A stretch of 7,385 nucleotides of DNA, from positions 1 through 7,385 of the forward strand of contig DOIS01000127.1 of NCBI GenBank assembly GCA_003511785.1, written 5' to 3'. Position numbers and translations under genes: made by a program. A model generated the notes under the pieces. It did no database searches and had not been told where the DNA came from. It worked only from the letters and a program-made list of their open reading frames with translations. Source of the DNA: Paracoccaceae bacterium (lineage in GTDB: Bacteria > Pseudomonadota > Alphaproteobacteria > Rhodobacterales > Rhodobacteraceae). Positions 5,355 through 7,385 of the stretch are shown piece after piece; positions within the stretch are counted from its first letter, which is position 1; each line of letters opens with the position of its first letter.

Positions 5355-7216
5355 TCACGAAATCTGTTTGCGGGCGGTCAGTTCCAGCCGGTCCACGATC
5401 ATCAGCGCCACCGCGCAGGCGGCGGCGATCCAGGACACGACCGGGCCGAAGAAGATGAGGGCCACGGCCAGGCCCAGCCCGACCGGCACCATGTGCGCCT
5501 TGCCCCGGCGTGGATAGCAGGCGCGCGAGATCAGGATCACCGCCAGCAGCACGAAGAGGATCGCCTGGAGCGACTGGCTCCAGTGGAACCCGGTGCCCAG
5601 CAGCAGCGCCGGCTTGTAGATGAAGGCGAAGGGGATCACGAAGCCCGGCAGCGCCAGGCGCGAGGCCTCGAGCGCGGTCGCCATGGGCCGCGCCCCCGCG
5701 ATCGGCGCGGCGGCGAAGGCGGCCAGCGCCACCGGCGGGGTGATCGCCGAGAGCACGCCGAAATAGAGCACGAACATGTGGGTGTGCACAATGGGCACGC
5801 CCAGCTTCTGCAACGACGGCCCCATCACCAGCACGATGATGAGATAGGCCGGCACCGTCGGCATTCCCATGCCCAGGAGAAGGCAGGCCACCGCCATCAG
5901 GATGAGCGACAGGATCAGTTGATCCTCGGCCAGGCTGGACAGGAGCGCGGCGAAGCGCAGACCCACCCCGGTCAGGTTCAGCACGCCGATCACGATGCCG
6001 ACCGCGCCCACGATCACCACGAGCTGGACCGAGATCAGCGCCGCGCTGCGCAGGAAGCGCAGCCAGCCGGCCCGGTCGAACAGCAGATCGGGGCGCACGG
6101 CAAATCCCATCACCGCCGCGAGGGCCACGCCGATGAACCCGCATAGGCGGGCGAGGCCCCGCCCACCATCGTGACCACGATTCCCGCCAGGGCCAGCACG
6201 AAGATGCCCATCTGCACCATCTCGCGCCAGGTGAAGGCGATCCCGGGTTGCTCTTCCTGCTCAAGCTCCATGTTGCGCGCCGCGCTCGAGATCGCCACGA
6301 ACAGCCCGCCGTAATACAGCAGCGCCGGCACAAGGGCCGCGGCGCAGATGGTCAGGTAAGGCACGTTGGTGACATCGGCCATGATGAAGGCCACCGCCCC
6401 CATGATCGGCGGGGTGATCTGGCCACCGCTCGAGGCCGCCGATTCCACCGCCCCCGCGAACCGGGGCGAGAAGCCGCGCTTCTTGATGAGCGGGATGGTG
6501 ATCACGCCGGTGCCCACCACGTTCGCCACCGCGCTGCCCGAGATCGTCCCGAAGAGCCCGCTGGCCACCGTTGCCGCCGCCGCCGGGCCGGACCGCATCC
6601 GCCCCGTCGCCGCCAGCGCCAGCCGCACCAGCACCCGGTCGATGGCGAGCAGTTCCAGAAGCGCGCCGAACAGGATGAAAATCAGGATGGTCGAGACCAC
6701 CGTGGCCATGGGCCGCCCGAACACCCCGTCGAAGGAGAACCACAGCACGGTCATCAGCTCCTCGGTCGAGATGCCCGCGTGCCGCAGGAACCCCGGCGCA
6801 AGGTGCCCGAAGGCGCCATAGGCCAGCACGATTCCCGCCACGCCGGCCATCACCATGCCAACCGAACGGCGCGTCAGCTCGATCACGGCGGCCAGGCCCA
6901 GAAGGCCCATCCAGATATCGGTCGCGGTGAGGAAATAGAGCCCCGTCTCGATCTCCTCGGCGGCGCGAAAATACTGGTAGACGGCGAGCGACAGGGCCAG
7001 CGCGGTGAGCAGCAGCGCCACGCGGTCGAGCGCGCCGCCGGGCTGTTGCAGGGCCATGAGGATCACCAGCAGACCTCCGACCAGCAATATGCCCACGCGC
7101 AGGTAGCTGTCCGAGAAAACCCCGAACACCGACACGTAAAGCACCACGCCCACCACGATCAGCGACAGGCAGGTGACGACGAGCTCCGCCACGGCGGATC
7201 GGTTCGATCTGGTCAC
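5355..7216 (-). pseudogene. TAXI-type TRAP transporter fused permease (4TM + 12TM), broken by one -1 frameshift
   Basis: Inner-membrane permease that moves the solute delivered by the TAXI binding protein, with a small DctQ-like part fused ahead of the large DctM-like part. GTG at 7216 is preferred over the GTG at 7273, because GGGGAGGA sits 4 nt before it. Hydrophobic segments from that start: about 12-31, 38-56, 66-83, 97-114 and 118-137, then the DctM-like region with FGTISGSAVANVVGTG (222-237) and ESAASSGGQITPPIMGA (258-274). At GGASPAYAG (residue 360) one base is missing in the CCC run at 6138-6140; the frame then ends at 6110. The following sequence FIGVALAAVMGFAV, reconstructed by adding one base to the Gly codon, continues in another frame to TGA at 5355, with LLGMGMPTVPAYL and LSAITPPVALAAFAAAPIAGA, which are hallmark motifs of the second half. 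Repaired length is 620 residues, normal for fused TAXI permeases. As written, the protein loses its C-terminal 260 residues and cannot work. A sequencing error would make it an intact gene. First gene of the operon with the binding protein and sulfatase. Confidence 0.9.
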
Positions 7217-7220
7217 GATG

Positions 7221-7228
7221 TCCTCCCC
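7221..7228 (-). promoter_or_regulatory. Ribosome binding site deciding the permease start
   Basis: GGGGAGGA lies 4 nt before GTG 7216 on the minus strand. The upstream GTG at 7273 has no such site and would add 19 charged/proline-rich residues encoded by the leader stem-loop, so 7216 is the likely start. Confidence 0.65.
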
Positions 7229-7232
7229 GGCG

Positions 7233-7272
7233 TGGCGCTTCAGGGTCCCGGGTTTCCACCCCCGGGGCGCCA
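7233..7272 (-). promoter_or_regulatory. Stem-loop in the leader of the TRAP operon
   Basis: TGGCGC (7233-7238) pairs with GCGCCA (7267-7272), and CCCGGG (7247-7252) pairs with CCCGGG (7261-7266) around an 8-nt loop; an 8-nt bulge lies on one side only. The structure ends just 4 nt from the permease ribosome binding site in the transcript. It may tune translation or leader stability. Because CCCGGG is self-complementary other pairings are possible; no known riboswitch class was recognised. Confidence 0.4.
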
Positions 7273-7290
7273 CGTCATGCCAAACCCTAT

Positions 7291-7311
7291 TGTCGGGGCG
7301 ACAGGCTGTCG
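7291..7311. promoter_or_regulatory. Overlapping TGTCG/CGACA inverted repeats, candidate operator
   Basis: TGTCG-GGG-CGACA (7291-7303) and CGACAG-G-CTGTCG (7299-7311) are two perfect inverted repeats that share the central CGACA. Three alternating half-sites in 21 bp, 75-95 bp upstream of the permease start, suggest a binding site for a dimeric regulator of the TRAP operon. The regulator is not in the window, and the family cannot be named from this motif. Confidence 0.45.
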
Positions 7312-7326
7312 AACAGGCGTTACACT
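7298..7326 (+). promoter_or_regulatory. Weak candidate promoter reading rightwards out of the window
   Basis: GCGACA (7298-7303) and TACACT (7321-7326) are spaced by 17 nt, each matching four of six consensus bases. The -35 overlaps the inverted repeats, which would suit a divergently transcribed, autoregulated regulator gene beyond the right edge. This rests on weak matches. No convincing minus-strand promoter for the TRAP operon was found in the same stretch, although one is expected here. Confidence 0.2.
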
Positions 7327-7385
7327 AGGGCCTGCGGACATTCATTTTGATGCGATGAGCGCCGCGACAAGGTTCCAGTTAGCGG

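Noticed and set aside
5355..6128. Second half of the permease as a separate gene from GTG 6128
   Set aside because: No ribosome binding site precedes it, and its first residues continue a mid-protein motif that joins the upstream half after one base is restored.
5326..6333. N-terminal extension of the solute-binding protein frame to 6333
   Set aside because: The extension is Gly/Ala/Arg-rich shadow sequence antisense to nothing and out of frame with the permease; the signal peptide and strong ribosome site place the start at 5325.
7264..7290. Possible sigma-54 promoter (TGGCAT followed by TGGC) upstream of the permease
   Set aside because: The spacing between the GG and GC elements is one base short and the -12 element is poor.

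Overview
The window looks like a high-GC alphaproteobacterial chromosome, most likely a marine Rhodobacteraceae/Roseobacter-type organism. The reasons are the strong G/C third-position codon use, an RTX protein ending in the acidic-hydrophobic tail typical of that group, a TAXI-type TRAP transporter, and the mix of haloalkane dehalogenase and sulfatase. This placement is inferred from gene content and composition only.

Layout, left to right. (1) Positions 2-1378 (+) hold the 3' part of a large RTX calcium-binding beta-roll protein, cut by the window edge. (2) A GC-rich stem-loop separates it from a convergent haloalkane dehalogenase (1424-2224, -). This enzyme has all five active-site residues of the DhlA-like subfamily, but its conserved N-terminus continues upstream of the first ATG with no start codon in frame. 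(3) A tRNA-Gln(TTG) gene with encoded CCA lies at 2367-2441 (+), with a plausible promoter. It is followed by a short intergenic region carrying three TGT-N3-ACA motifs. (4) A minus-strand operon runs leftwards from 7216: a fused 4TM/12TM TRAP permease, a TAXI-family solute-binding protein with a Tat-like signal and a strong ribosome binding site, then a formylglycine-type sulfatase or phosphonate monoester hydrolase. (5) The right 170 bases form an upstream region with a 5'-leader stem-loop and overlapping TGTCG/CGACA inverted repeats that look like an operator.

How the genes could work together: the solute-binding protein captures an unknown small anion in the periplasm, the permease imports it, and the sulfatase, which has no export signal, would cleave a sulfate or phosphonate ester in the cytoplasm. 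The substrate cannot be read from the sequence.

The most notable observation is that the frame is broken by a single base in both the permease (CCC run, 6138-6140) and the sulfatase (AA, 4130-4131), while the solute-binding protein between them is intact. The dehalogenase start may be lost in the same way (CCCC run, 2291-2294). Either the transporter and hydrolase are decaying together or the sequence carries short-homopolymer indel errors. The clean homology on both sides of each break favours sequence error or very recent mutation. I found no CRISPR array, insertion sequence, phage genes or defence system, and no convincing novel system beyond these points.
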